This document shows positions 27,938 to 36,014 of a stretch of DNA of 51,916 nt, one piece after another. The position numbers and the translations under genes are program-made. Location of the stretch: contig JACZJV010000026.1 in assembly GCA_014860355.1 (NCBI GenBank), positions 1 to 51,916 on the forward strand. The letters run 5' to 3'. The DNA comes from Burkholderiales bacterium (GTDB lineage: Bacteria; Pseudomonadota; Gammaproteobacteria; Burkholderiales; SG8-39). Below the pieces are notes generated by a model. It saw nothing but the letters and a program-made list of their open reading frames with translations, was not told where the DNA came from and made no database searches. Each line of letters opens with the position of its first letter. Position 1 is the first letter of the stretch.

Positions 27938-28225
27938 CTATACCGCTATTTTGGTTTTCAGCCAGCGATATCCCTGCCACAGGCCGAAGGCGCGTCGTGC
28001 CCATCTGATTGCACTGCGCGGGCGCAGCAGCACCAGCGCGAGCGCAGCGCCGGCCACCAGCGGCGGGCGCGAGACGACAAAGCGCAGCGCATCCAGACAG
28101 CGGTCGACGAAGCCCAGCGGATGCTCCCATAGCTGCAGCGATTGCGCCACCTCGGCGCGCTCGAGCGCGGCGCGCTCGAGCAGGCGTGCGCGCCTGGATT
28201 CGATTGCGACTAGGCGCCGGTCCAC
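27938..28225 (-). CDS. YqjK-like protein
   Basis: A 95-residue protein beginning at a GTG (28225) two bases after the yqjE-like stop. It has an Arg/Glu-rich N-terminal helix (RRLVAIESRRARLLERAALE) and a hydrophobic segment (PPLVAGAALALVLLRP) with a basic C-terminus (AFGLWQGYRWLKTKIAV). This is the YqjK plan. The open frame extends upstream but overlaps yqjE. Function is not established; it belongs to a stress-associated yqjDEK operon. Confidence 0.82.
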   Translation of the reverse strand: MDRRLVAIESRRARLLERAALERAEVAQSLQLWEHPLGFVDRCLDALRFVVSRPPLVAGAALALVLLRPRSAIRWARRAFGLWQGYRWLKTKIAV

Positions 28226-28227
28226 GC

Positions 28228-28620
28228 CTACAGCTCGCGCAGCATGGCGCCGTCCTTGGCGAGCTCGCTGCGCGTAATCACGAACGGCTTGGGCCGCGAT
28301 TTCACTCGCGCGCGCAGGATCCAGCCCAGCGCTGCGGCGACGGCCAGGAACGCCATTGCAAGCAGTCCGACGGCGAGCAGCCGGTGCGTGTCCCAGAAAT
28401 AGATCAGCACGAAAGTGACGCACAGCACCATCGCCATGCCCAGGCAGAATCCCGCGGCCAGGGCGATGAGCAGGAGCTGCTCCAGCCGCAGTCGCTCTTC
28501 CTCGATCTCCGTGGCGAAGATTTCCAGGCGCGTATGCGCCGCGCCGAGCAGGGTGTGCCCCAGATACTTGATCGAGTGCAGAAGGCCGCCGCGCGCAGCA
28601 GCGCCCCCCCGTTCCGCCAT
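28228..28620 (-). CDS. YqjE-like phage-holin-family membrane protein
   Basis: A 130-residue inner-membrane protein of the YqjE/holin superfamily III type. It starts with an amphipathic region and HTLLGAAHTRLEIFATEIEEERLRLEQLLL, then two adjacent membrane segments (about residues 50-72 and 78-100), then a basic tail. It lies between the yqjD-like gene (2 bp) and the yqjK-like gene (2 bp). In E. coli the yqjDEK proteins are linked to stationary phase, with YqjD binding ribosomes at the membrane; no lysis role is implied. Confidence 0.88.
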   Translation of the reverse strand: MAERGGAAARGGLLHSIKYLGHTLLGAAHTRLEIFATEIEEERLRLEQLLLIALAAGFCLGMAMVLCVTFVLIYFWDTHRLLAVGLLAMAFLAVAAALGWILRARVKSRPKPFVITRSELAKDGAMLREL

Positions 28621-28622
28621 GA

Positions 28623-28934
28623 CTAGCGGCGGCTTATCAACATGCCGATGACCAGGCCGACGGCGCCGGCGATGCCCACGGCGCCCCAGGGATGGTCGTG
28701 CACATAATCGTCGGTGGCGCGCGCCGCGGCCTTGGTCCTGTCGACCATGACTTCCTCCGCCCGCGCGAGTTTGTCCTTGGCGATGCGCAGGCTTTCCTGA
28801 ATGCGCTCGCGCGCGACGACCGCCTTTTCCCCCATCTGGCCGGCGGTTGCGCGCAGCAGTTCCTCCGCATCAGCGATGACGATCCGCAGATCGGATCCGA
28901 GCTTTTCGCGGGACATATCGGTATTGGTGTTCAT
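28623..28934 (-). CDS. YqjD/ElaB-like DUF883 membrane-anchored ribosome-associated protein
   Basis: A 103-residue protein with a long charged helix (residues about 1-75: EKLGSDLRIVIADAEELLRA, then ARERIQESLRIAKDKLARAEE) and a C-terminal membrane anchor WGAVGIAGAVGLVIGMLISRR. This is the DUF883 pattern of YqjD/ElaB, which tether ribosomes to the inner membrane in stationary phase in E. coli. I placed the start at 28934 (MNTNTDMSREK); an upstream in-frame start would add 20 non-conserved residues. First gene of the operon, divergent from ampG. Confidence 0.9.
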   Translation of the reverse strand: MNTNTDMSREKLGSDLRIVIADAEELLRATAGQMGEKAVVARERIQESLRIAKDKLARAEEVMVDRTKAAARATDDYVHDHPWGAVGIAGAVGLVIGMLISRR

Positions 28935-29058
28935 GATGTCTTGCCTCACTGACTGGAATTTTCCGCTCTCGCTAACACACTGGCGGAAGACCACAAGGCT
29001 ACCGGTTTTCGCCCGCTAAATCAACCTTAACCGACTGTAACGCAGGTAGAATCGGCCC

Positions 29059-30309
29059 ATGCCGTCGCCCTATCTGGAGATTCTGCGCAGCCCGCGCGTT
29101 GCCGCTGTGCTGCTGCTCGGGTTTTCCTCGGGGCTGCCGCTGGCGCTTACCGGGAGCACGCTGCAAGCCTGGCTCACTGTGTCCGGCGCGGACATCATGA
29201 CCATCGCCTGGTTTTCCTGGATCGGCATTCCCTATCTGCTAAAGTTCCTCTGGTCTCCGTTGATGGACCGCTATGTGCCGCCGTTTCTCGGCCGTCGTCG
29301 CGGCTGGATGCTGCTGACGCAACTGGCCTTGGTCGCGGGCATCGCCGGCATGGCAATTTCGTCTCCCGGTTCCAATCTGTGGCTGTTCGGCTGCCTGGCG
29401 CTGTGGGTGGCGTTTGCGTCGGCTTCGCAGGACATCGTCATCGATGCCTATCGCACCGATCTGCTGCCGGCGAACGAACGCGGCATGGGCGCTGCGGTGA
29501 GCGTGCTCGGCTACCGCGTTGCGATGCTGGCCTCGGGCGGGCTCGCGCTGATCCTGGCCGACCAGATCGGCTGGCGGCAGACGTTTTTTGCGATGGCTGC
29601 ACTGATGGGCATCGGCATGATGACCAGCGCGCTCGCGCCCGAACCCGCGCAGCGCGGAACGCCGCCGCGCAGCCTGCGCGACGCCGTGGTGGAACCGCTC
29701 AGGGATCTCATGTCGCGGCCCGGCGCGCTGCAGTTGCTCGCGCTGATCGCGCTGTACAAATTCGGCGACGCGCTCGCCGGCACGCTGACCACGGCATTTC
29801 TGATCCGCGGCGTGGGCTTTTCGCTCACCGACGTCGGCACCATCAACAAAGTCCTGGGGCTGGTTTCACTGCTGCTCGGCGGCCTGGTCGGCGGCCTGCT
29901 GCTGGTGCGCTTTAGCCTGATGCGCGCGCTGCTCCTGTTCGGCGTGCTGCAGGCGGTCTCCAACCTGTCGTTTGCGGTGCTCGCCTGGGCGGGCAAGAGC
30001 TATCCGCTGCTGGTGTTCGCGGTCGGCTTCGAAAACCTCGCCAGCGGCATGGGCACCGCGGCTTTCGTCGCGTTCGCGATGGCGCTGTGCAACCACAGCT
30101 ACAGCGCCACCCAGTACGCGCTGCTCTCGGCGATCGCCTCGCTCGGGCGCATCCTGTTCGGCCCGGTCACCGGCGGCCTGGTCGCAACCTGGGGCTGGGC
30201 GAATTTCTTCGTGCTCACCTTCGCCGCTGCGCTCCCCGGACTCTGGCTGGTCTGGCACATGCGCGCGCAGATCGATGCGGTGGACGGTTCAAGAAATATC
30301 GAGCAGTAG
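29059..30309 (+). CDS. ampG: AmpG-family muropeptide permease
   Basis: A 416-residue major-facilitator transporter with about 12 membrane segments. The N-terminal GFSSGLPLALTGSTLQAWL (residues 21-39) and KFLWSPLMDRYVPP (about 62-75), with LGRRRGW, are AmpG signatures. AmpG imports GlcNAc-anhydroMurNAc peptides for peptidoglycan recycling. It fits the morphology genes at the left of the window only by theme. It ends 10 bp before a palindromic repeat and faces metW. Confidence 0.9.
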   Translation: MPSPYLEILRSPRVAAVLLLGFSSGLPLALTGSTLQAWLTVSGADIMTIAWFSWIGIPYLLKFLWSPLMDRYVPPFLGRRRGWMLLTQLALVAGIAGMAISSPGSNLWLFGCLALWVAFASASQDIVIDAYRTDLLPANERGMGAAVSVLGYRVAMLASGGLALILADQIGWRQTFFAMAALMGIGMMTSALAPEPAQRGTPPRSLRDAVVEPLRDLMSRPGALQLLALIALYKFGDALAGTLTTAFLIRGVGFSLTDVGTINKVLGLVSLLLGGLVGGLLLVRFSLMRALLLFGVLQAVSNLSFAVLAWAGKSYPLLVFAVGFENLASGMGTAAFVAFAMALCNHSYSATQYALLSAIASLGRILFGPVTGGLVATWGWANFFVLTFAAALPGLWLVWHMRAQIDAVDGSRNIEQ

Positions 30310-30319
30310 CGTTCGCGCT

Positions 30320-30400
30320 TGCGCGGACGGCGGCCCGTCCGCGCGGATCGTCGATAGCGCACGGATGAAAAGCACATCCGTGCGCTATCGACGATCTTGT
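30320..30400. repeat. 81-bp palindromic dispersed repeat, copy B
   Basis: Second copy of the element at 15115-15195, in the same orientation. It forms a 9-bp perfect hairpin, GCGCGGACG (30321-30329) with CGTCCGCGC (30336-30344). A second perfect 22-bp inverted repeat has arms 30346-30367 (GATCGTCGATAGCGCACGGATG) and 30375-30396, with a 7-base loop. It lies between the convergent ampG and metW genes and could act as a bidirectional terminator or REP-like element. No protein is encoded. Confidence 0.85.
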
Positions 30401-30454
30401 CCAAAACCCCCGCGCCTGGCCACGCAGCGGTATTCGGGACGCCGCAATTACAGC

Positions 30455-31066
30455 TCAAACTTTTTCGAAGCGGTAAACGGCCACGCTGGCGCGCAGGTTC
30501 GGGGCGAAGCTGATGCGCCGGTCGCCCTGCATGACGATGCGCTCGAGGATGCGCACGCCGTGGGTGGCGCAGAAATCCTCGAAGTCCGCCAGCGTGCACA
30601 GATGCACATTGGGCGTGTCGTACCACAGGTAGGGCAGTACATCGGACACCGGCATGCGCCCGCGCATGATCTGCAGGCGCTGCGGCCAGTAGCCGAAATT
30701 GGGGAAGGAGACGATGCCCTGGCGCCCGACGCGCAGGATCTCCATGATGATTTCCTCGGTATGGCGCATGGCCTGCAGCGTCTGCGACAGGATGACGAAA
30801 TCGAAGGACCCCGCGTCGAAGCCCGCCAGTCCCGCCTCCAGGTCGCTCTGGATCACGTTGACCGAGTTTTTCACGCAGGCGAGCACATTGTCGTCGCTGA
30901 TATCGATGCCGTAGCCGCGCACTTCGCGGCTTTCCTGCAGGTATTTGAGCAGCAGGCCTTCGCCGCAGCCCAGGTCGAGCACGCTCGCGCCCGGCGGCAC
31001 CCAGGCGGCGATGGCATCGAGGTCGGCGCGGCCGACGATCGCCGGGACCGGAAGCGTAGCGTTCAT
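30455..31066 (-). CDS. metW: Methionine biosynthesis protein MetW
   Basis: A 203-residue methyltransferase-fold protein with SAM motif [15 protein letters not shown] (about residues 28-42), [15 protein letters not shown], the [15 protein letters not shown] segment and the MetW-typical [22 protein letters not shown]. MetW accompanies MetX in many proteobacteria and is needed for homoserine acylation or methionine synthesis. The start at 31066 overlaps the metX stop as ATGA, so the pair is translationally coupled. Confidence 0.95.
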   Translation of the reverse strand: MNATLPVPAIVGRADLDAIAAWVPPGASVLDLGCGEGLLLKYLQESREVRGYGIDISDDNVLACVKNSVNVIQSDLEAGLAGFDAGSFDFVILSQTLQAMRHTEEIIMEILRVGRQGIVSFPNFGYWPQRLQIMRGRMPVSDVLPYLWYDTPNVHLCTLADFEDFCATHGVRILERIVMQGDRRISFAPNLRASVAVYRFEKV

Positions 31067-32208
31067 GCGGTCTTCTTCGCGCAGCACTCGGCGGCGACAT
31101 TTTCGAAGTAGGCCCGCACCAGCGCCATGTAGCGCGCATCGTCGAGCAGGAACGCGTCGTGCCCGTGCGACGCATTGATCTCGGCGTAACAGACGTCGGC
31201 GCGATTATCGAGCAGGGCTTTGACGATCTCGCGCGAGCGCTCCGGCGCGAAGCGCCAGTCCGAAGTGAATGAAACCACGAGAAATCGCGCCGTCGCCGGG
31301 GCGAGCGCGCGCGCGAGCTCGCCGCCGCAGGCATCGGCAGGATCGAAATAGTCGAGCGCCCGCGTGATCAGCAGATAGGTATTGGCATCGAAATACTCGG
31401 AAAACTTGTCTCCCTGATGGCGCAAATACGATTCGACCTCGAAGTCGACGTCGAAATGGAAGTTGATCGAGCCCGAGCGCAGGCTGCGCCCGAATTTTTC
31501 CATCATCGCGTCGTCCGACAGGTAGGTGATGTGGCCGATCATGCGCGCGAGGCGCAGGCCGCGGCGCGGCAGCACGTTGTAGGCGTAGTAATCGCCGCCG
31601 TGGAAATCCGGATCGGTGGTGATCGCCTGCCGCGCCACCTCGTTGAAGGCGATGTTCTGCGCCGAAAGCTTGGGCGCGGCGGCGACGACTATGGAATTCG
31701 CGATCCGCTGCGGATAGGCGATCGCCCACTGCAGCGCCTGCATCGCGCCGAGGCTGCCGCCCATCACTGCGGCGAAGCGCTCGATGCCGAGGCGGTCTGC
31801 GAGCCGCGCCTGCGCCTCAACCCAGTCCTCTACGGTGACCATCGGGAAGCTGGAGCCATAGGCCTTGCCGGTCCTGCGGTTGATCGACGCCGGACCGGTG
31901 GAGCCGAAGCAGCCGCCGAGGTTGTTCACCCCTATGACAAAGAACTTTTCCGTGTCCAGGGGCTTGCCCGGGCCGATCATGTTGTCCCACCAGCCCACGT
32001 TCTTCGGATCCTCGGCGTAAAAGCCGGCGACGTGGTGCGACGCGTTGAGCGCATGGCAGACCAGCACGGCGTTGGATTTTGCCGCGTTCAGCGTGCCGTA
32101 GGTCTCGTACATCAGGTGGTAGTCGTCGAGCACCGCGCCGCTCCTGCATGCGAGCGGCGTATCGAAGTGCATGGTCTGCGGCCGGACTGCGCCTACTGAA
32201 TTGCTCAT
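31063..32208 (-). CDS. metX: Homoserine O-acyltransferase MetX
   Basis: An alpha/beta-hydrolase-fold enzyme of 381 residues that acylates homoserine, the first committed step to methionine. The nucleophile is Ser152 in [10 protein letters not shown]; the [12 protein letters not shown] loop (about residues 98-109) and [12 protein letters not shown] with the catalytic His near the C-terminus are present. From memory, the GSTGP form is more like the succinyl-transferring MetX group of Pseudomonas-type bacteria than the acetyl-transferring group, and metW partnership agrees, but acyl-CoA preference is not proven. The start has an AGGAAG ribosome site. Confidence 0.95.
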   Translation of the reverse strand: MSNSVGAVRPQTMHFDTPLACRSGAVLDDYHLMYETYGTLNAAKSNAVLVCHALNASHHVAGFYAEDPKNVGWWDNMIGPGKPLDTEKFFVIGVNNLGGCFGSTGPASINRRTGKAYGSSFPMVTVEDWVEAQARLADRLGIERFAAVMGGSLGAMQALQWAIAYPQRIANSIVVAAAPKLSAQNIAFNEVARQAITTDPDFHGGDYYAYNVLPRRGLRLARMIGHITYLSDDAMMEKFGRSLRSGSINFHFDVDFEVESYLRHQGDKFSEYFDANTYLLITRALDYFDPADACGGELARALAPATARFLVVSFTSDWRFAPERSREIVKALLDNRADVCYAEINASHGHDAFLLDDARYMALVRAYFENVAAECCAKKTA

Positions 32209-32550
32209 CTTCCTTCGCTTGGAAAAACCTTCGGACCGACTTCGGCCTGCGCGCGGTAGCGCATAGTCCGCCTGATACCGGCACCCGGCGCATCGCGAGG
32301 CACGAGCCTCTAAACAGCGGGCGCTAGGGTCACGCGCCCGCGGTCCTATAACGCAAAAAACCCGTTCAGCTTGTTCGCTAAACGGGTTTCCCGCGCTTTA
32401 GCCGTATTTGTTTTTCACTCGGTCGCACCTATGACCGGCGGCGCCCGCAAGCTGACCATCAAATCGGCGCTGGGGGAAAGATACCCGCGAAGCCGGGGCG
32501 CTGTCAATCGGCGCGGTACGGGTGCCATGCCCGCCAGGACCGCCCCCGCC
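32209..32550 (-). promoter_or_regulatory. metX leader with two hairpins (intergenic ptsI-metX)
   Basis: This 342-bp gap has no gene I can support. Read toward metX it holds a perfect 8-bp stem, GCGGGCGC/GCGCCCGC (32317-32324 with 32334-32341), then a 5-bp stem, GAGGC-TCGT-GCCTC (32297-32310), then the metX start. The structures could form an attenuator-like leader. I could not match them to SAM-I, SAM-II or SAH riboswitch consensus sequences. The upstream part, 32391-32550, is plain GC-rich sequence after ptsI. Confidence 0.35.
32355..32389 (-). terminator. Rho-independent terminator after the ptsI operon
   Basis: On the minus strand the sequence forms a 9-bp stem, AAACCCGTT (32389-32381) with AACGGGTTT (32366-32358), loop about 14 bases, followed directly by a T tract (complement of the A run at 32355-32360). 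It lies about 160 bases downstream of ptsI and upstream of metX, so it should separate the two units. Confidence 0.75.
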
Positions 32551-34275
32551 TCAGGCGTTGAGCTTTTCCAGCAGCCGCCTTGCGATTTCCGGATCGTCCG
32601 CGCGCAATATCCTGGCGGAGAGTTTGGCCAGTTCGCCGAGGTCGCTCTTGAGCACCTGCTGTTTGATCGTGAGCAGGTTCGCCGGATGCATGGAAAACTG
32701 GCGCAGTCCGAAGCCGAGCAGCAGGCGCGTCAGCGCAACGTCGCCGGCCATCTCGCCGCACACCGCCACCGGCACCTTCATGCGGCTGCCCGTCTTGATG
32801 GTGTTGGCGATCAATTGCAGCACCGCCGGGTGCAGCGGGTTGTACAGGTGCGACACGCTGTCGTCGGTGCGGTCTATGGCGAGCGTGTACTGGATCAGGT
32901 CGTTGGTGCCGATCGACAGAAAATCGAGCTTGCGCACGAACACGCCTAGCGACAACGCCGCGGCCGGCACTTCGATCATGCCGCCGATCTCGATGCCGGG
33001 GTCGAAGGGCTCGTTCTGTTCGTGGAGAAACTGTTTCGCCTGCGCAATCATGTTGAGCGCCTGCTCGATTTCGTGCGCGTGCGCGAGCATCGGAATCAGC
33101 AGGCGGATCTTGCCGTAATGCGACGCGCGCAGGATGGCGCGCAGTTGCGTCAGGAACATCTGCGGCTCCGCCAGGCATAGCCGGATAGCGCGCAAACCCA
33201 TGGCCGGGTTGGGCCCGCCGCGCGCGCTGCCGTTTAGGGCCTTGTCCGCGCCCAGGTCGAGCGTGCGTATGGTCACGGGCAGGCCGCGCATCGCCTGCGC
33301 CACCTGCCGATAGGCCTCGAACTGCTCGTCCTCGCCGGGCAGGTCGTCGCGGTTCAGGAACAGGAACTCGCTGCGGAACAGGCCCACGCCGGTGGCGCCG
33401 GATTCGCGCACCTGTTCGATGTCCTGCGGCAACTCGATATTGGCGTGCAGGTCCACCGCGGTGCCGTCTCGCGTGGTGGTGGGCGTGGCGCGGATGCGCT
33501 TGAGCTTCTGCCGCCCCAGCTCGATCTGGCGCTGGCGCAGCTTGTACTGCTCGAGCACCATGCGATCGGGATCGACGATGAGCACGCCGTGCACGCCGTC
33601 GACGATCACCAGCTCGCCTTCGCGCACCATCTGCCGCGCCGTGTGCGCGCCGACGATGGCGGGAATGTCGAGGCTGCGCGCGAGGATCGCGGTGTGCGAG
33701 GTCACCCCGCCCAGGTCGGTGACGAAGCCGGCGTACTGGTGCTGCTTGAACAGCATCATGTCGGCCGGCGACAGGTCATGCGCCACCACGATCAGGCTCG
33801 CCTCGTGCGCGGGCGCCGGACTGGCGCGCCCCGGCTGCTCCTGCATCGCCTTGAGCGTGCGCTCCACCACCTGCACCACGTCGGCCTTTCTTTCCCGCAG
33901 GTACGGATCCTCGATCTTGTCGAACTGCGCGACCAGGTAATCCATCTGCTGCACCAGCGCCCATTCGGCGTTGCAGCGCAGGCTGCGGATCAGGTCGCGC
34001 GGCGCCTGCGACAGCGTCGCGTCGTCGAGGATCATCAGGTGCAGGCTGAGAAAGGCGCCGAGTTCTGCAGGCGCGCTCGCGGGCACGTTGCGGCGCAGCC
34101 CCTGCAGTTCCGCGCGGACCTTGTCCACCGCCGTCGAGAAGCGCATCACCTCGAGCTCGAGTTGCTCGGGGGCGACCGCGTAATGCGCCACCTCCAGCCG
34201 CGCGCTGGAGATCAGGTGCACCTGTCCGATCGCGATGCCGCCGCCTACGCCCGAGCCGTGGAGGGTGAAGCTCAC
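32551..34275 (-). CDS. ptsI: Phosphoenolpyruvate-protein phosphotransferase (enzyme I)
   Basis: Enzyme I takes phosphate from PEP and passes it to HPr. The 574-residue protein has the phosphorylated His in GGVTSHTAILARS (about residues 182-194), the PEP-binding domain with RSEFLFLNRDDLPGE, the IRTLDLGADK segment and the C-terminal GEMAGD and LLGFGL. I set the start at a GTG (34275) overlapping the ptsH stop; the sequence then begins VSFTLHGSGVGGGIAIG, typical of betaproteobacterial enzyme I. An upstream in-frame start would add 11 residues within ptsH. Confidence 0.95.
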   Translation of the reverse strand: MSFTLHGSGVGGGIAIGQVHLISSARLEVAHYAVAPEQLELEVMRFSTAVDKVRAELQGLRRNVPASAPAELGAFLSLHLMILDDATLSQAPRDLIRSLRCNAEWALVQQMDYLVAQFDKIEDPYLRERKADVVQVVERTLKAMQEQPGRASPAPAHEASLIVVAHDLSPADMMLFKQHQYAGFVTDLGGVTSHTAILARSLDIPAIVGAHTARQMVREGELVIVDGVHGVLIVDPDRMVLEQYKLRQRQIELGRQKLKRIRATPTTTRDGTAVDLHANIELPQDIEQVRESGATGVGLFRSEFLFLNRDDLPGEDEQFEAYRQVAQAMRGLPVTIRTLDLGADKALNGSARGGPNPAMGLRAIRLCLAEPQMFLTQLRAILRASHYGKIRLLIPMLAHAHEIEQALNMIAQAKQFLHEQNEPFDPGIEIGGMIEVPAAALSLGVFVRKLDFLSIGTNDLIQYTLAIDRTDDSVSHLYNPLHPAVLQLIANTIKTGSRMKVPVAVCGEMAGDVALTRLLLGFGLRQFSMHPANLLTIKQQVLKSDLGELAKLSARILRADDPEIARRLLEKLNA

Positions 34276-34541
34276 TCGGCCTCTCCAAACCTGTCGACTA
34301 TCAAACACAGCAGCGCCTGCAGCGCCGCGTCGGCGTCGCTGCCGTCGGTTTCGATGTCTATCTTCGCACCCTTGCCGGCGGCGAGCATCATCACGCCCAT
34401 GATGCTCTTGGCGTTGACGCGGCGGCCGTTGCGCGTGAGCCAGATTTCGCTCTGAAATCCGCTCGCGAGCTGGGTCAGCTTGGCCGCTGCGCGCGCGTGC
34501 AGCCCGAGCTTGTTGACGATTTCAACCTCGGTTTGCAGCAT
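34272..34541 (-). CDS. ptsH: Phosphocarrier protein HPr
   Basis: An 89-residue HPr. With the start at 34541 the active His falls exactly at position 15 (NKLGLHARAAAK) and the regulatory Ser at 46 (NAKSIMGVMML), as in standard HPr, which supports this start over the ATG three codons upstream. Ser46 and its surroundings suggest control by an HPr kinase, which is not in the window. It overlaps the EIIA gene by 20 bp and ptsI by 4 bp. Confidence 0.95.
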   Translation of the reverse strand: MLQTEVEIVNKLGLHARAAAKLTQLASGFQSEIWLTRNGRRVNAKSIMGVMMLAAGKGAKIDIETDGSDADAALQALLCLIVDRFGEAE

Positions 34542-34935
34542 TGCAGGCATCGGTATTGAGGTGGATCACTCCAGCGACGCCGCCGCTGATGGCTTTTTCG
34601 GCAACGACGGCGAGCGCTTCTTCGCGATAGGTCAGGGCGCGGATCAGCATCGGCAGGTTGACGCCGGAAATTCCCTCGACCCGCTCCGGCGCGAGCAGGC
34701 GCGTGGCGATATTGGAGGGCGTGGCGCCCAGTATGTCGCTGAACACCAGCACCCCCTGGCCCTGGTCGAGCTGCTTCACCAGTTCCACGGCCTGCGGCAG
34801 GATGGCCTCGGGGTCGTCGTGGATGGTGACGCCGAGCTGGAGCACCTGCGGCGGGCGCCTGCCCATCACATGGCTGGCGCAATGGATCAGGGCTTCGCCG
34901 AATGCCCCGTGGGCAACTATCAGGATTCCGACCAT
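34522..34935 (-). CDS. PTS EIIA component, mannose-family type
   Basis: A 137-residue EIIA-Man domain protein. His9 in MVGILIVAHGAFGEAL is the phosphorylation site; FSDILGATPSNIA (about residues 66-78) and SGVNLPMLIRAL (about 90-101) are typical. With HPr and enzyme I but no EIIB or EIIC nearby, this looks like the incomplete PTS of many betaproteobacteria, thought to act in regulation rather than sugar uptake. It starts 43 bp after gshB. Confidence 0.93.
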   Translation of the reverse strand: MVGILIVAHGAFGEALIHCASHVMGRRPPQVLQLGVTIHDDPEAILPQAVELVKQLDQGQGVLVFSDILGATPSNIATRLLAPERVEGISGVNLPMLIRALTYREEALAVVAEKAISGGVAGVIHLNTDACNAANRG

Positions 34936-34978
34936 GGCAAATCCTCTGAGATTGGATGGTTGATTGCGGATATCAGCT

Positions 34979-35923
34979 TCAGGCTGAGCACGCTTTCTCC
35001 AGTGCGTCGATGAACAGCGCGGCGACGTTGAAGCTCGTCTGCTCGCGAATTTCCTGAAAACAGGTCGGGCTGGTGACGTTGATTTCGGTGAGGTAGTCGC
35101 CGATCACGTCCAGTCCCACCAGCAGCAGGCCGCGCCGCGCCAGTTCCGGCCCGAGCGCGCGTGCGATCTCCAGGTCGCGCGCCGACAGAGGCAGCGCCAC
35201 GCCCCTGCCGCCGGCGGCCAGATTGCCGCGGGTCTCGCCCTCTTTGGGGATGCGCGCGAGGCTGTAAGGCACCGGCACGCCGCCGACAAGCAGGATACGC
35301 TTGTCGCCCTCGCGTATTTCCGGGATGTAGCGCTGCGCCATGATCGAGCGCGTGCCGTGCCAGGTGATCGTCTCGACGATCACGTAGCGGTTGGGGTCGG
35401 CGTCGGTGACGCGGAACACCTGCGCACCGCCCATGCCGTCCAGGGGCTTCACCACCACGTCGGCGTGCTCGTCGATGAAATGGTGGATCTGCTTTTCCAG
35501 CCGCGTCACCAGCGTCGGGGCGGTGAATTGCGGGAACTCGGCGATCGCCAGTTTCTCGCTGTGGTCGCGCAGCGCGCGCGGGTCGTTGAACACCTTGGCC
35601 CCCTGGCGCACGGCCAGCTCCAGCAGCCAGGTGGCGGTCACGTACTCCATGTCGAAGGGCGGGTCCTTGCGCATCAGCACCGCGTCGAATTCCGCAAGCA
35701 CGTTTTCACGCGGCAGGTCGATGTGGTACCAGCGCTCCTTCTCGCCGGTGAGTTCGAGGCGGCAGGACTCGCCGAACACCAGGCCGTGCTTCCACATCAC
35801 GCCGTCCTGCATCAGGATGTGCAGTTCGTGCCCGCGTCCGGCCGCCTCCGCCATCATCGCGTAAGTCGTGTCCTTGTAGGTCTTGATCCCGTCCAGCGGA
35901 TCGAGGATTATCGCTATCTTCAT
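34979..35923 (-). CDS. gshB: Glutathione synthetase
   Basis: A 314-residue ATP-grasp enzyme that joins gamma-glutamylcysteine and glycine. It begins MKIAIILDPLDGIKTYKDTT, with the substrate segment LMRKDPPFDMEYV, the ATP-grasp parts VVVKPLDGMGGAQVFRV and NLAAGGRGVALPLS, and the C-terminal GLDVIGDYLTEINVTSPTCFQEI. Length is standard. It is first in a gshB-EIIA-ptsH-ptsI arrangement seen in other betaproteobacteria. Confidence 0.97.
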   Translation of the reverse strand: MKIAIILDPLDGIKTYKDTTYAMMAEAAGRGHELHILMQDGVMWKHGLVFGESCRLELTGEKERWYHIDLPRENVLAEFDAVLMRKDPPFDMEYVTATWLLELAVRQGAKVFNDPRALRDHSEKLAIAEFPQFTAPTLVTRLEKQIHHFIDEHADVVVKPLDGMGGAQVFRVTDADPNRYVIVETITWHGTRSIMAQRYIPEIREGDKRILLVGGVPVPYSLARIPKEGETRGNLAAGGRGVALPLSARDLEIARALGPELARRGLLLVGLDVIGDYLTEINVTSPTCFQEIREQTSFNVAALFIDALEKACSA

Positions 35924-35956
35924 TCGACGGCCGCTTCAGTTCCGGTTCGGGCGAGG

Positions 35957-35989
35957 CAAGCCTGCGGACCATGCGTCCGCGCAGGCTTG
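35957..35989 (-). terminator. Hairpin between tctA-like gene and gshB
   Basis: A stem CAAGCCTGCG/CGCAGGCTTG (35957-35966 with 35980-35989), with a further GGAC/GTCC pairing inside it, lies in the 91-bp gap between the transporter operon end and gshB. No strong T tract follows on the minus strand, so termination is probable from position rather than proven. Confidence 0.45.
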
Positions 35990-36014
35990 TCGGATGTGGG
36001 ATTTTAGCAGTGAC

